DNA from: Perognathus longimembris pacificus
Taxonomy: Eukaryota; Chordata; Mammalia; Rodentia; Heteromyidae
Assembly (NCBI RefSeq): GCF_023159225.1
Contig: NC_063174.1
Span: 43,578,191 to 43,642,190 of the forward strand
Direction: 5' to 3'
DNA: 64,000 nucleotides
Part shown: one piece after another, positions 52,501 through 60,347 of the stretch
Numbering within the stretch: the stretch's first letter is position 1
Layout of the letters: every line of letters begins with the position of its first letter
Translations under genes and position numbers: made by a program
Notes under the pieces: model-generated
The model's input: only the letters and a program-made list of their open reading frames with translations
The model's database searches: none
What the model was told of the DNA's origin: nothing

Positions 52501-53898
52501 GTCCGGAGGAGGGACGTTCAGAACCCTGTGCCACATTCAACATCATTCTGGAGAACAAACAGACACAGAAAGAAATGTGGGAACACACTGTAGTTCTTCT
52601 TGACAAGTTCTCAGCAGTAAGTTTTCCAAGTGAAAGCCTGGAGGTACTTTCCTGCTTGGAGATAAGGCATTTCAAGTGTTCAGCTTATTCTAAAATGAAA
52701 TGTTCTTCCTAAATGATTTCCAAAAATTAAAGCACATGCCAGGCACCGATGGCTCACACCTCTAATCCTAGCAACTCAAGTGGCTGTGATCTTAGGACCT
52801 CGGTTCAAAGCCAGCTCAGGCAGGAAAGTCCATGAGACTCTTATCTCCAGAAAACCAAAAGTGGCACTGTGGCTCAAGTGGTAGAGTGCTAGCCTTGAGC
52901 TGAAGAGCTCAGGAATAGTGCCCAGGCCCAGAGTTCAAGCCCCACGACCAAAAAAAAAAAAAAGAAAGAAAGAGGGACCAAACTAGATCAAACTATTTTA
53001 AAGCCAGGGGCTGGTGTCTCACACTGTAATCCTAGCTACTCAGGAGGCTGAGATGTGAGGATCACTGGTCAAAGCCAGCCTGGGCAGGAAAGTCTGTGAG
53101 ACTCATCTCCAATTACTCACCAAAAAGCCAGAAATGGAACTGTGGCTCAAGTGGTAGTGCACTAGCCTTGAGCACAAAATCTCAGAGGCAGTGTCTAGGC
53201 CCTGAGTTGAAGCTCTAGGATCAGGACACACAAAAAATGCATATGTATTTTTATATTTAATATATAAACAATATGATATGTAACATCATGATATATATAA
53301 ATTTTATAATATAAATGTTTATATATTTAAATTGCCATCTTTTCAATACAAATCAACACAAATATTTCTCCCAGTCCACAGGTTATCTTTTTGTTCTTGT
53401 TTCCTTGGCTATGCAGAAGCTCTTAAATGTCATATGGTCCTGTTTGCTATTTTGCTATTTTGCTTCTGTGTTTTTGATATCTTAATAAAAATCAGTGCTA
53501 AATCCAAAGTCATGAAGCGTCCCCCCACGACGTTTCTTTCTAGAACTTCTACAGTCTTGTCTTTAATCCATTTTGAGTTAATATTTGTATATGCTGTAGT
53601 GGTAAGAGTCCAACTTAATTCCTTTACATATGGATATGCAGTTTCCCAAAACTTGTTGAAAAAACTATCCTGTCTCTATTGTATAACTTTACTGTGTCTG
53701 ATGAAAATCATTTAACTATATATGTAAGATCTGGTTTTGGACTCCCTCTATTCTTTCGTTGGTCTACATGGCCATCTTTATGAAAATATCAAGCTATTTT
53801 GATCACTGTATCTTGGTTATCTGCTTCAAAACCTCAAAGTTTTTCTTTCTCAAGATTGCTTTGGCTATTCTTACAGAATACACAGTCCATACTTATTA

Positions 53899-53930
<32 letters not shown>

Positions 53931-56900
53931 GCTAGTCCTGGTTCTTGGACTCAGGGCCTGAGCACTGTCCCTGGCTTCTTTTTGCTCAAGGCTAGCACTC
54001 TGCCACTTGAGCCACAGCGCCACTTCTGGCCGTTTCCTGTATATGTGGTGCTGGGGAATTGAACCCAGGGCCTCATGTATACAAGGCAAGCACTCTTGCC
54101 ACTAGGCCATATCCCCAGCTCCTGGGATTTTTTTCTACTTTTACCAAAAAAAAAAAAAAGTTCCTGGGATTTTTTTTTTTTTTTTTTTGGCCAGTCCTGG
54201 GCCTTGGACTCAGGGCCTGAGCACTGTCCCTGGCTTCTTTTTGCTCAAGGCTAGTACTCTACCACTTGAACCACAGCGCCACTTCCAGCTTTTTCACTTA
54301 TATGGCACTAAGGAATCGAACCCAGGACTTCATGCATGCTATGCAAGCACTCTACCACTAAGCTACATTCCAGGCCCTTAGTTTGAACTTTTTATTTATG
54401 GCCTTTATTACATTGAAGTAATTTCCCACTATTTCTAGTGTTCCTGGGGCTTGAACTCAGGGCCTTGGTGCTGCTGTGAGCTTTTTTGCTCAGTGCTAGT
54501 CTCTACCATGTGAGCCAAAGCTCCACTTCTGGATTTTTTTTTTTGGCAGGGGCAGGGGAGATGTTAATTGGAGACACGAGTCTCACAGATATGTTCCTGC
54601 CTGGGCTGGCTTCAAACTGCCATCTCCAGAGTAGCTAGGATTATGGGCATGAGCCACCAGCATTAGACTTGTCAAATGCTTTTTCTGCATTAACTGAAAT
54701 GTGATTTTTCTCCTTTGCTTTGTTACTGTGCCATATTACATTGATTGCATTTCTAAGATGATCATCCTGGCATTTTAGGATTCTTTTTTTTTTTTTGCCA
54801 ATCCTGGGGCTTGGACTCAGGGCCTGAGCACTGTCCCTGGCTTCTTTTTGCTCAAGGCTAGCACTCTGCCTCTTGAGCCACAGCGCCACTTCTGGCCGTT
54901 TTCTGTATATGTGGTACTGGGGAATTGAACCCAGGGCCTCATGTATACCAGGCAAGCACTCTTGCCACTAGGCCATATTCCCAGCCCCCATTTTAGGATT
55001 CTTGATCATTTTGTTACTTTTGTGTCTCTGTGACAAAATGCTGGGGTTTTGTTTGTCTATTTTACAAAAGTAAGGTAAGGATTTATTTTGGCTCACAGTT
55101 TGAGGTTTGTTGTTGTTGTTGTTTGTTTTTGCCAGCTCTGGGGCTTGGACTCAGGACCTGAGCACTGTCCCTGGCTTTTTTTTGCTCAAGGCCACTCTGC
55201 CACTTGAGCCACAGCACCACTTCTGACCTTTTCTATATATGTGATGTTGAGGAATCGGACCAAGGGCTTCATGTATACGAGGCAAACATTCTTGCCACTA
55301 GGCCATATTCCCAGCCCCAGTTTTAGAGGTTTTAGTCTATGGTTATATGATTCCATTACCTTGGGCCAGTGGCAAAACATCATGGCAAGGTTTGTACAAG
55401 GAGGAGAAGGCTTTTGACCTCATAGTGATCAGAGAGAATGGAGAGAGAGGACAGGGCAAGAGATGACCTTCAAGGGCATGTCCCCCAGCGCCCTTCTCCT
55501 GCCAGACCATGCCATCTAACAGTCTACTCAAATACTTAACAATCTATTGAGGATATTCAGTTCTGTCAGTATTTGCTTCATATAATTCAATAATGTTAAG
55601 AGCACATACATTATACCTTCCTGGCAAAATAATCATTATCATTATATCCTTCTTTGTTCCTCATGGCAGTTTTTGTTTTTCAAGTGTTATGCTCTCTTTT
55701 GGCTGTCATTTACATGAACTATCTTTTTCCATCCTTTTTCAGCCTTCTCCTTAGATCTAAGCGAAGTCCTTAGTAGACAGTATATAATTGGATTTTTTTT
55801 TTTTTTTTTTGCCAGTCCTGGGGCTTGAATTCAGGGCCTGAGCACTGTCCCTGGCTTCTTTTTGCTCAAGGCTAGCACTCTGCCATTTGAGCCACAGCGC
55901 CACTTCTGGCCTTTTCTATATATGTGGTGCTGAGGAATTGAACCCAGGGCTTCAGGTATACGAGGCAAGCACTCGCTACTAGGCCATATTCCCAGCCCAT
56001 AATTGGAATTTATTTTTTATTTTTTTATTTTTGGCCAGTCCAGGACTCAGGGCCTGAGCACCTTCCCTGGCTTCTTCCCGCTCAAGGCTAGCACTCTGCC
56101 ACCTGAGCCACAGTGCCCCTTCTGGCCGTTTTCCATATATGTGGTGCTGGGGAATGGAACCGAGAGCTTCATGTGTAGGAGGCAAGCACGCTTGCCACTA
56201 GGCCATATTCCCAGCCCCCATAATTGGAATTTTTAATCCAGTCAGTCATTCTCTGTTTTGATTGGGGAGTTTAAGCCATTTTTGTTTTGTTTTGCTTTAC
56301 TGGTCCTGGGGCTTGAACTTGTGGCCTAGGCACTGTCCCCAAGCCTCTTTGTGCTCAAAGCTAGCACTCTACCACTTTAGCCACAGTGACACTTCCGGCT
56401 TTTCCTAAGTAGTTGATTAGAGATAAGATGACAGACTTTTCTACCCAGGCTGGCTTTGAACCATGATCCTATGTTCTCAGCCTCATGAATAGCTAGGATT
56501 ACAGGCCTGAGCCACCCCATGCCCAGGCCGTTTGCATTTTAAGTAATGATTAGCCAGCACTAGTAGCTTATGCCTGTAGTCCTAGCTACTTAGGAGGCTG
56601 AGCTCTGAGGATCACAGTTCATAGCCAACCCAGGCAGATAAATCCTCAAGACTCTTATCTCCAATTAACCAGCAAAAAGTTGTGGCTAAAGTGAGAGCAC
56701 CATCCTGTGTGAGGCCCTGAGTTCAAGCCCCAGCACTAACACCAAATATATATGGCTTTTTTTTTTTTTTTTTGGTTGGTTGTGGGGCTTGAACTCTGGG
56801 CCTGAGCGCTGTTCCTGAGCTCTTTGGCTCAAGACTAGTGCTCTACCACTTTAAGCCACAGCTCCACTTCTGGCTTTTTGGTGGTTAATTGGAGATAAAA

Positions 56901-57145
56901 GTCTCATGGACTTTCCTGTCTGGGCTGGCTTTGAACCACAATCCTCAGATCTCATCCTACTGAGTAGCTAGGATTACAGGAGTGAGCCACTGGCACCAGC
57001 TAATTTTTTAATAATAAAGTAATTATTAATCAGGAAGGAGTTACTCTTGCCAATTTGTTCATTGATTTCTGTATATCTTGTAGTTATATTTTCTTTTTTT
57101 CTCTTGCTATCTTCCTTTATGTGTTATTGTTTTATGATGTTTGAT

Positions 57146-57188
<43 letters not shown>

Positions 57189-60100
57189 TATACACACACA
57201 TAATCTTTTTTTGGTCAGTTGTGGGAATTGAACCTAGTGTCTGAGCACTATCCCTGAGCTAGTGCTCTACTACTTTGAGCCACAGTGCCATTTCTGATTT
57301 TCTGGTGTTTAAGTGGAGATGATTCTCATAGACTTTCCTGCCCAGGCTGTGAACTGTGATCCTCAGATCTCTGCCTCTTGAGTAGTGATCCATATATATG
57401 TACATATATATTTCATATGTAATATATACTGTATAATATTATATATGTGTATATCTATTTATTTATTTTTGCCAGTCCTGAGGCTTGAACTCAGGGCCTG
57501 GGCACTGTCCCTGAGCTTCTTTTGCTCAAAGCTAGCACTTTACCACTTGAGCCACAGCGCCACTTCTGGCTTTTTCTGGTTATGTGGTGCTCAGGAATAG
57601 AACCAAGGGCTTCATGCATGCTAGGCCAACACTCTACCATTAAGCCACATTCCCAGACCCCTTATGTTTTTGTTAGTATTTTTCCATAATCATCTTCTTT
57701 GTGGTTATCATAGGGAATACTAAATCTTATGGCTATAGTTATCTAATTTAAACTGATAATAGCTTTATTTTAGTCACACAGATAAATAATTCCTTTACAC
57801 CTCTCACTCCTTTTTGTATTTATATCATAGATGACATATTTTGTATTTTATACCTATTAGTAGTTTTATAGTTATTTTTCATATTTTGTTTTAAAATTCT
57901 GTATCAGAATTTAAAATGATTCATTCTCTACTCTTACCATATTAATTTACATATGAATCTATTACCAGATATTTATATTTTTCATATTTTTACTGCTATC
58001 TAGCATTGTTTTAATTTGTGTGTATACAAGTCCTAGGCTTGAATTCAGGATCTGAGAGCTGTTCCTTAGCAGTTTTGCTAAAGGATAGTTCTCTACCACT
58101 TCAGCCACAGCTCCACTTTGGGCTTTTTTGGTATCTAACTGCAAGTATGTATCTCACAGACTTTCTTCCCCAGGCTAATTTTGAACTACAATCCCCAGAT
58201 CTCAACCTCCTGGGTAGCTAGTATTACAGGTATGAGCCATTGGCAATCCATTTTCATTTCAAGATCTCTTTTTAGCATTTAACATAAGCCAAATTCAATA
58301 GAGCTCTCAGTTGTCATCAGAGTAGGCCTTTTTCCTTCTTGTTTTTTGTTTTGTTTCTCTTGATTTGATTTTTTTCAAGGAGTATTGGCATATATGGAAG
58401 TTTTTCTTTCAGCACTTGAATATAACCACTCTCAGACCAGGTGCGGCACACACCTGTAATTCCAGCTACTTGGGAGGCAGAGGAACAAGGGTCACAATTC
58501 CAGGTTAGTGTAAGATCCTATCTGAAAAACAAGCTAACAGCAGGAGGACTGGGGATTATGGTGGAATGCCAGCCCAGCAAGCAGTGGGCCCTGACTTCAA
58601 TCCCCAGTACCAGGAAAACCAGAGCAAAGAACCAATCAGCCCTTTTCTGGCCTGTTTCTGTATTTACTGGCTTTGCACCTGGAAAGACCTTCACCAGTCA
58701 GCTCAGCTGGAGATTGGAGGGACCTCACAAACCTTTTCTGTGTCCTCCCTAGGTTTATGAATTCCCATGCAGTTTGCCTTTATCTTTTTTTTTTTTTTTT
58801 TTTTTTTGGCCAGTTCTGGGGCTTGAACTCTGAGCCTGGGCACTGACCCTGAGCTCTTCACCTCAAAGCTAGCATTCGACCACTTAAGCCACAGTGCCAC
58901 TTCCCATTTTCTGGTGGTTAATTGGCGATAAAGTCTTAGACTTTCCTGCCCTGGCTGACTTTGAGCTTCGATTCTCAGATCTAAGCCTCCTGAGTAGTTA
59001 GGATTACAAGTGTGAGCTACCAGTGCCCAGCTGATGTTATCTTTTCTAGACGCCTATGATCTCTTGCTCTCTGGTGTCACAAGTTTCTCTCCTAGTTTAA
59101 AAGAAAACACTTTCTTTTAGTGCTTGATCCTCCTAAATATAAAATGACTCCTGGAGTTTTCATGTGAGGGTTTCTCGCTAGTCATCTTGGCTATAGCCAA
59201 TACTTATGCATTCTAATAAGTAAATCAGCAAACTATTGAGTAGACTGCCTTCTTGGGTATAGGTGTATCTATAAATATGATCAGTTCTGATCTGGTCCCA
59301 CAATCTAGGAATTAATCTAATTTCAGAGAAAAGTAAAGTGATGAGGGTATGACATATTCCAGAACAGACATTACAAATAAATAAGCCTAACTCAAGGTAC
59401 ATAGATCACACACATCTATTTAAGTGTTGAAACTACATTGTAGTATGACATAAGATACCAGGATTAGACCAAAAACCTATCTGTAAATCAGTATTCCTAG
59501 TTTCAATCAAGTCATTTGGCTTCAGAGATAGCAAGAGTCCCTGGATTAATGTTCCAGATGGCTTTTATTCTGATGGAGCAGCCCACTGTTAGGTTAGCCT
59601 AAAAGAAACTGACTCTGTGTGTGTGTTGTGTGTAAATCATATGAGAGAGGAGAAAGTAATTTTTTGTGTGTGCCAGTCCTGGGCTTGGACTCAGGGCATG
59701 GGCGCTCTCCTTAAGCTTTTTTGCTCAAGGCTAACACTCTACCACTTGAACCACACTTCCACTTCTGGGTTTTTTAGTGGTTAAATGAAGATTAGAATCT
59801 CATGGACTCCCCTGGGCTAGCTTTGAACCATAATCTGAAATGTCAGACTCCTGCGTAGCTATGATTACAGGCCATCAATGTCTGGCAGAAACTGACCCAA
59901 TAGGGAAGGGATGGATAGTCATTAGATGAGCTAGTGGTCCTAATGCACAAATAACAAATGATCATTTAATCAGTTCATCTATGTTGCTGTGAAGGCTAAG
60001 AGACCTCTGTGTAGGTTTTGCTGGTCCTTTTATCCAGGAGCATTAACTATGGGTTGGAAAAGTAGGAAGACAATTCTCCTGACAAATTTACCCTCCAATA

Positions 60101-60330
60101 TAAAAAGTTTAAGTCACTTAGGTCCTCAACAATGAGATCCTTATCTGTCTCCCTGAACTTGAAAACCTAGCTTACCTCAAATGACGTAACAGTTTGCAGA
60201 GGAAGACTGCATGAGCACAGGCCTCAAGTAGCAGTCCCCGAGAACGGCTCTGCAAATACAGCCAGAAACGCTCTTCCTCTGGAATCCCATACTCAAACTT
60301 TAGGGTTTCAAGGTCCGCTAGTATGTCCAT
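39925..60330 (-). CDS. NOXRED1: NOXRED1, NADP-dependent oxidoreductase domain-containing 1 (complete coding region)
   Basis: Six minus-strand exons (60330-60176, 52547-52345, 46543-46363, 45766-45612, 44695-44473, 40117-39925) join in frame to encode 369 residues, about 10 more than human. The N-terminal Rossmann unit has [16 protein letters not shown] (glycine motif GGGRLG at 86-91) and ISTRRP near 112-116, where the arginines are placed to bind the NADP phosphate. The next block, [18 protein letters not shown], resembles the F420/pyrroline-5-carboxylate reductase fold. The C-terminal helical region ([20 protein letters not shown] onward) would correspond to the dimerisation part. The reaction and substrate are unknown. 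All junctions are GT-AG. The gene is convergent with SAMD15 (4.4 kb between stop codons) and tandem with VIPAS39. Confidence 0.95.
40120..40740. other. NOXRED1 intron 5, no recognised feature
   Basis: The 93-codon minus-strand open frame here has no recognisable relatives and no splice-site support. Confidence 0.4.
40810..40875 (-). mobile_element. MIR fragment, antisense
   Basis: TTTAATTCTCATCCTAGCCA followed by TAGGAGGTAGAAACGATTAT is the reversed MIR core. Confidence 0.5.
41092..41283 (-). mobile_element. IDL-Geo SINE nested in L1
   Basis: Antisense TCTAGTCCTGGGGTTTGAAC .. CCATACGCCCAGCCC inside the 3' UTR of the L1. Confidence 0.87.
41787..41990 (-). mobile_element. IDL-Geo SINE nested in L1
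   Basis: Antisense, full length. TSD beginning TCCAAGTCTT at 41771 and 41991. Confidence 0.92.
42640..43072 (+). pseudogene. Possible processed retrocopy of unrecognised origin
   Basis: The segment ends ACCAATAAAAGGCTATGTCT..CTG and then a run of 12 A, so an AATAAA-type signal lies about 20 bp before a poly(A) tract, as in a retroposed mRNA. The 99-codon open frame at 42719-43018 has no relative I recognise. The 5' boundary is a guess and I found no clear TSD. It could instead be an unannotated 3' exon or chance. Confidence 0.3.
43326..43405 (+). mobile_element. Solitary 80-bp ID-like SINE
   Basis: GGGCTGAAAGTGTGGCTTAG .. GAGTTCAAGCCCCAGCATCA with perfect TSD AGTCAATCTCTT at 43314-43325 and 43406-43417. 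No Geo module, so it moved as a monomer. Confidence 0.87.
43766..43811 (+). repeat. (GT)n microsatellite
   Basis: Borders the A-tail side of an antisense B1-Geo. Confidence 0.95.
43812..44057 (-). mobile_element. B1-Geo SINE
   Basis: Antisense GCCAGTCTTGGGGCTTGAAC .. TCACAGACTTTCCTGCCCGG; the A-tail side is the (GT)n at 43766-43811. Confidence 0.82.
44108..44348 (+). mobile_element. B1-dID SINE
   Basis: B1 unit (AGTGTGATGGTACATGCCTA), purine linker, ID-like unit (GGGGCTGGAGGAATATTCAA). Confidence 0.65.
44473..44695 (-). CDS. NOXRED1: NOXRED1 coding exon 5
   Basis: A 223-bp exon, acceptor GATGTGTAG, donor AGAAG|GTAAGA. It encodes [20 protein letters not shown] through [20 protein letters not shown], the C-terminal helical region. 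Confidence 0.93.
44957..45237 (+). mobile_element. B1-dID SINE with two B1-like units
   Basis: AACGTGGCTGTGATTCCAGC, then CCGGCTGTGGTGATACATAT, then ID-like AAGGGCTGGGAGCATGATTC. Confidence 0.65.
45482..45535 (+). repeat. (CA)n microsatellite
   Basis: CA repeats with a few G and C interruptions, 77 bp from NOXRED1 exon 4, in intron 4. Confidence 0.95.
45612..45766 (-). CDS. NOXRED1: NOXRED1 coding exon 4
   Basis: A 155-bp exon, acceptor GGCTTCCAG, donor AGAG|GTAATT. It encodes [20 protein letters not shown] and [20 protein letters not shown], matching human across its length. Confidence 0.93.
46363..46543 (-). CDS. NOXRED1: NOXRED1 coding exon 3
   Basis: A 181-bp exon, acceptor CCTTTCCAG, donor CCCAG|GTATCT. 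It encodes [20 protein letters not shown] and [15 protein letters not shown], one of the most conserved parts of the family. Confidence 0.94.
46885..47010 (-). mobile_element. MIR fragment, antisense
   Basis: GTCATCCTCACATGGACC.., GAGGAAATTGAGGCTTCAAG and GTGATTTGCCCAAC follow the reversed MIR core in order. Confidence 0.65.
47015..47785. other. NOXRED1 intron 2, no recognised feature
   Basis: Unassigned intron sequence. Confidence 0.5.
47786..48280 (+). mobile_element. B1-Geo SINE split by an antisense B1-Geo
   Basis: Head 47786-47888 (GCCAGGTGCTGGTGGCTCAT) and remainder 48133-48280 (TCTTATCTCCAATTAACCAC .. CCAGGACTGGC). Confidence 0.83.
47889..48132 (-). mobile_element. B1-Geo SINE nested in B1-Geo
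   Basis: Antisense, T-run then TGTCATGGAGCTTGAACTCA .. GAGCCACCAGCACCCAG. AAGACT-like ends flank it. Confidence 0.83.
48287..48660 (+). mobile_element. Diverged B1-Geo SINE split by an IDL-Geo
   Basis: Head GGGCGCTAGTAGCTCAAGCC, continuing after the insertion at about 48598 with ACAGGCATGGTTCACGTAGC. Confidence 0.7.
48421..48594 (+). mobile_element. IDL-Geo SINE nested in B1-Geo
   Basis: GGGCTGGGAATGTGGCTTCG .. CCAGGACTGGC with part of Geo missing. TSD GAGGCTA. Confidence 0.83.
48793..49218 (+). mobile_element. IDL-Geo SINE split by another IDL-Geo
   Basis: Head 48793-48892 and Geo tail 49108-49218 (CACTGTGGCTCAAGTAGTAG .. GAATTCAAGCCCCAGGAT). Confidence 0.88.
48893..49107 (+). mobile_element. 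IDL-Geo SINE nested in IDL-Geo
   Basis: Inserted at CCAGAAGTGG (48883-48892), repeated at 49108-49117. Its Geo part has an extra internal A-run and ends in a 21-A tail. Confidence 0.9.
49235..49440 (+). mobile_element. B1-Geo SINE with expanded AT tail
   Basis: Head GGGCACTGACTGCTCATGTC .. GAGTTCAAGTCCTAGGAC, then (CA)/(TA)n microsatellite to 49566. Confidence 0.85.
49440..49566 (+). repeat. (CA)n to (TA)n microsatellite
   Basis: ACACATACACACACTATATA grades into about 30 pure TA repeats (49509-49566). Self-complementary. Confidence 0.95.
49573..49770 (+). mobile_element. B1-Geo SINE, shortened
   Basis: Head GACACTAGTGGCTCACACTT .. tail TGGGGTTGTGGCTCAACTGT. Confidence 0.75.
49785..50535 (+). 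mobile_element. Old L1 3' end (L1M-like), with a nested SINE
   Basis: Typical blocks are present: CAAATGTCCATAGTAGCTTT, CTAATCTATAGTAACAGAAA and a terminal GCACACTTTATGTATAGTTT at 50489-50510. A B1-Geo at 50259-50480 interrupts it. Confidence 0.65.
50259..50480 (+). mobile_element. B1-Geo SINE nested in an old L1
   Basis: AGTAATTCATGCCTATAATC .. TTATCTCCAGTTAACCAGCG .. GAATGCAAGCCCCAGGACAG. Confidence 0.82.
50655..51030 (-). mobile_element. L1 3' end, antisense
   Basis: The minus strand reads [20 protein letters not shown] then SLKHRKQRG and a stop, an L1 ORF2 C-terminus, followed by about 250 bp of 3' UTR and an AT-rich end near 50660. Confidence 0.75.
51065..51850. other. NOXRED1 intron 2, no recognised feature
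   Basis: Unassigned. Near 51640-51690 TTCCAATGCAAATTGTGTGT recurs as TTCCAATGCAGATTTTG, a local imperfect duplication about 38 bp apart. Confidence 0.4.
51518..51536 (+). repeat. Short (CT)n
   Basis: CTCTCTCTCTCTCTC run in NOXRED1 intron 2. Confidence 0.9.
51857..51986 (+). mobile_element. IDL-Geo SINE lacking the middle of Geo
   Basis: Complete head, then AGAAGCGGC joins CAGGACTGGCC and a 17-A tail, so about 75 bp is missing. TSD AAATCTGTCGTTCTT is intact on both sides. Confidence 0.9.
52000..52190 (+). mobile_element. IDL-Geo SINE next to the previous copy
   Basis: TCTGGGAATATGGCCTAGTG to GGACTGGAAAAAC with a CAACAAC tail. Starts 14 bp after the other copy's A-tail. Confidence 0.87.
52345..52547 (-). 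CDS. NOXRED1: NOXRED1 coding exon 2 (NADP-binding motif)
   Basis: Acceptor TTCTCCAG, donor CTGG|GTGAGG, phase 2 to 1. Encodes the variable linker [12 protein letters not shown].. and then the Rossmann segment [20 protein letters not shown] through ISTRRPDIL. Confidence 0.94.
52738..52975 (+). mobile_element. B1-Geo SINE
   Basis: CAGGCACCGATGGCTCACAC .. CTCTTATCTCCAGAAAACC .. GAGTTCAAGCCCCACGACC; about 190 bp upstream of NOXRED1 exon 2 in gene direction. Confidence 0.88.
53003..53235 (+). mobile_element. B1-Geo SINE
   Basis: GCCAGGGGCTGGTGTCTCAC .. CATCTCCAATTACTCACCA .. GAGTTGAAGCTCTAGGAT. Confidence 0.87.
53906..54119 (-). mobile_element. IDL-Geo SINE nested in L1
   Basis: Antisense, 26-T start, TAGTCCTGGTTCTTGGACTC .. 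CCATATCCCCAGCTC. TSD TGGGATTTTT. Confidence 0.9.
54172..54376 (-). mobile_element. IDL-Geo SINE nested in L1
   Basis: Antisense, GGCCAGTCCTGGGCCTTGGA .. CTACATTCCAGGCCC. It begins at a second copy of the TGGGATTTTT target. Confidence 0.88.
54440..54667 (-). mobile_element. B1-Geo SINE nested in L1
   Basis: Antisense CTGGGGCTTGAACTCAGGGC .. GTTAATTGGAGACACGAGTC .. GGGCATGAGCCACCAGCATT. Confidence 0.82.
54786..54988 (-). mobile_element. IDL-Geo SINE nested in L1
   Basis: Antisense; TSD CATTTTAGGATTCTT perfect at 54771-54785 and 54989-55003. Confidence 0.93.
55020..55560 (+). repeat. Old eutherian interspersed repeat, family not named, split by IDL-Geo
   Basis: TTATTTTGGCTCACAGTTTG before the SINE and GAGGTTTTAGTCTATGGTTA .. 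CCTTCAAGGGCATGTCCCCC after it follow a consensus common in mammalian genomes. A related piece lies at 43430-43560. Confidence 0.5.
55108..55317 (-). mobile_element. IDL-Geo SINE nested in the old repeat
   Basis: Antisense after (TTG)n; TGCCAGCTCTGGGGCTTGGA .. CCATATTCCCAGCCCC. Confidence 0.88.
55793..55998 (-). mobile_element. IDL-Geo SINE, first of a same-target pair
   Basis: Antisense; target ATAATTGGA at 55784-55792, repeated at 55999-56007. Confidence 0.92.
56011..56219 (-). mobile_element. IDL-Geo SINE, second of a same-target pair
   Basis: Antisense, different subtype (CATGTGTAGGAGGCAAGC). TSD ATAATTGGAATT at 55999-56010 and 56220-56231, the same target as its neighbour. Confidence 0.92.
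56278..56528 (-). mobile_element. B1-Geo SINE
   Basis: Antisense TGGTCCTGGGGCTTGAACTT .. GTAGTTGATTAGAGATAAGA .. CCTGAGCCACCCCATGCCCA. Confidence 0.85.
56549..56750 (+). mobile_element. B1-Geo SINE, shortened tail
   Basis: CAGCACTAGTAGCTTATGCC .. TTATCTCCAATTAACCAGCA .. GAGTTCAAGCCCCAGCAC. Confidence 0.82.
56757..57002 (-). mobile_element. B1-Geo SINE
   Basis: Antisense GTTGTGGGGCTTGAACTCTG .. GGTGGTTAATTGGAGATAAA .. GAGTGAGCCACTGGCACC; faces the preceding copy. Confidence 0.87.
57148..57200 (+). repeat. (TA)n microsatellite
   Basis: About 17 TA repeats then ACACACACA, bordering a B1-Geo insertion. Confidence 0.95.
57190..57386 (-). mobile_element. B1-Geo SINE inserted in a (TA)n tract
   Basis: Antisense TCAGTTGTGGGAATTGAACC .. 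CAGATCTCTGCCTCTTGAGT. The target GATCCATATATA recurs at 57143 and 57387. Confidence 0.82.
57462..57658 (-). mobile_element. IDL-Geo SINE (older subfamily)
   Basis: Antisense TTTGCCAGTCCTGAGGCTTG .. TCATGCATGCTAGGCCAACA .. CACATTCCCAGACC. Confidence 0.87.
57665..58005. other. NOXRED1 intron 1, AT-rich unassigned
   Basis: No feature recognised between two SINE blocks. Confidence 0.45.
58010..58245 (-). mobile_element. B1-Geo SINE, diverged
   Basis: Antisense CAAGTCCTAGGCTTGAATTC .. CAACCTCCTGGGTAGCTAGT .. GGTATGAGCCATTGGCAA. Confidence 0.75.
58436..58625 (+). mobile_element. B1-dID SINE
   Basis: B1 (GACCAGGTGCGGCACACACC) then ID-like (AGGACTGGGGATTATGGTGG .. CTTCAATCCCCAGTACCAGG). Confidence 0.75.
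58782..59033 (-). mobile_element. B1-Geo SINE
   Basis: Antisense, 25-T start, GGCCAGTTCTGGGGCTTGAA .. GGTGGTTAATTGGCGATAAA .. GAGCTACCAGTGCCCAGC. Confidence 0.87.
59035..59655. other. NOXRED1 intron 1, no recognised feature
   Basis: Unassigned sequence. Confidence 0.45.
59660..59890 (-). mobile_element. B1-Geo SINE
   Basis: Antisense TGCCAGTCCTGGGCTTGGAC .. TTAGTGGTTAAATGAAGATT .. AGGCCATCAATGTCTGGC. Confidence 0.8.
60176..60330 (-). CDS. NOXRED1: NOXRED1 coding exon 1
   Basis: ATG at 60330 gives [20 protein letters not shown] followed by [12 protein letters not shown], the conserved N-terminus. Donor TTGAG|GTAAGC after 60176. An acceptor-like CTGCAG ends at 60348, so 60331-60347 is probably 5' UTR preceded by a separate non-coding exon, which I could not locate. 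An upstream ATG at 60366 is in frame but would lie across that acceptor. Confidence 0.9.
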
Positions 60331-60347
60331 TTCCACACCAGCATCTC

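Larger units (their letters stand above)
53345..55015 (-). mobile_element. Old L1 ORF2 region, antisense, broken up by SINEs
   Basis: 53345-53905 follows an ancient mammalian L1 (minus strand includes ..CTCAAAATGGATTAAAG.. and CCTGTGGACTGGGAG-like blocks). 54668-54785 encodes a fragment with [14 protein letters not shown], an ORF2 block. IDL-Geo copies at 53906-54119, 54172-54376 and 54786-54988 and a B1-Geo at 54440-54667 lie within it. Confidence 0.7.

Noticed and set aside
53332..53715. 127-codon plus-strand ORF with membrane-like segments
   Set aside because: It is the antisense of an old L1 ORF2; T-rich L1 antisense DNA often looks hydrophobic.
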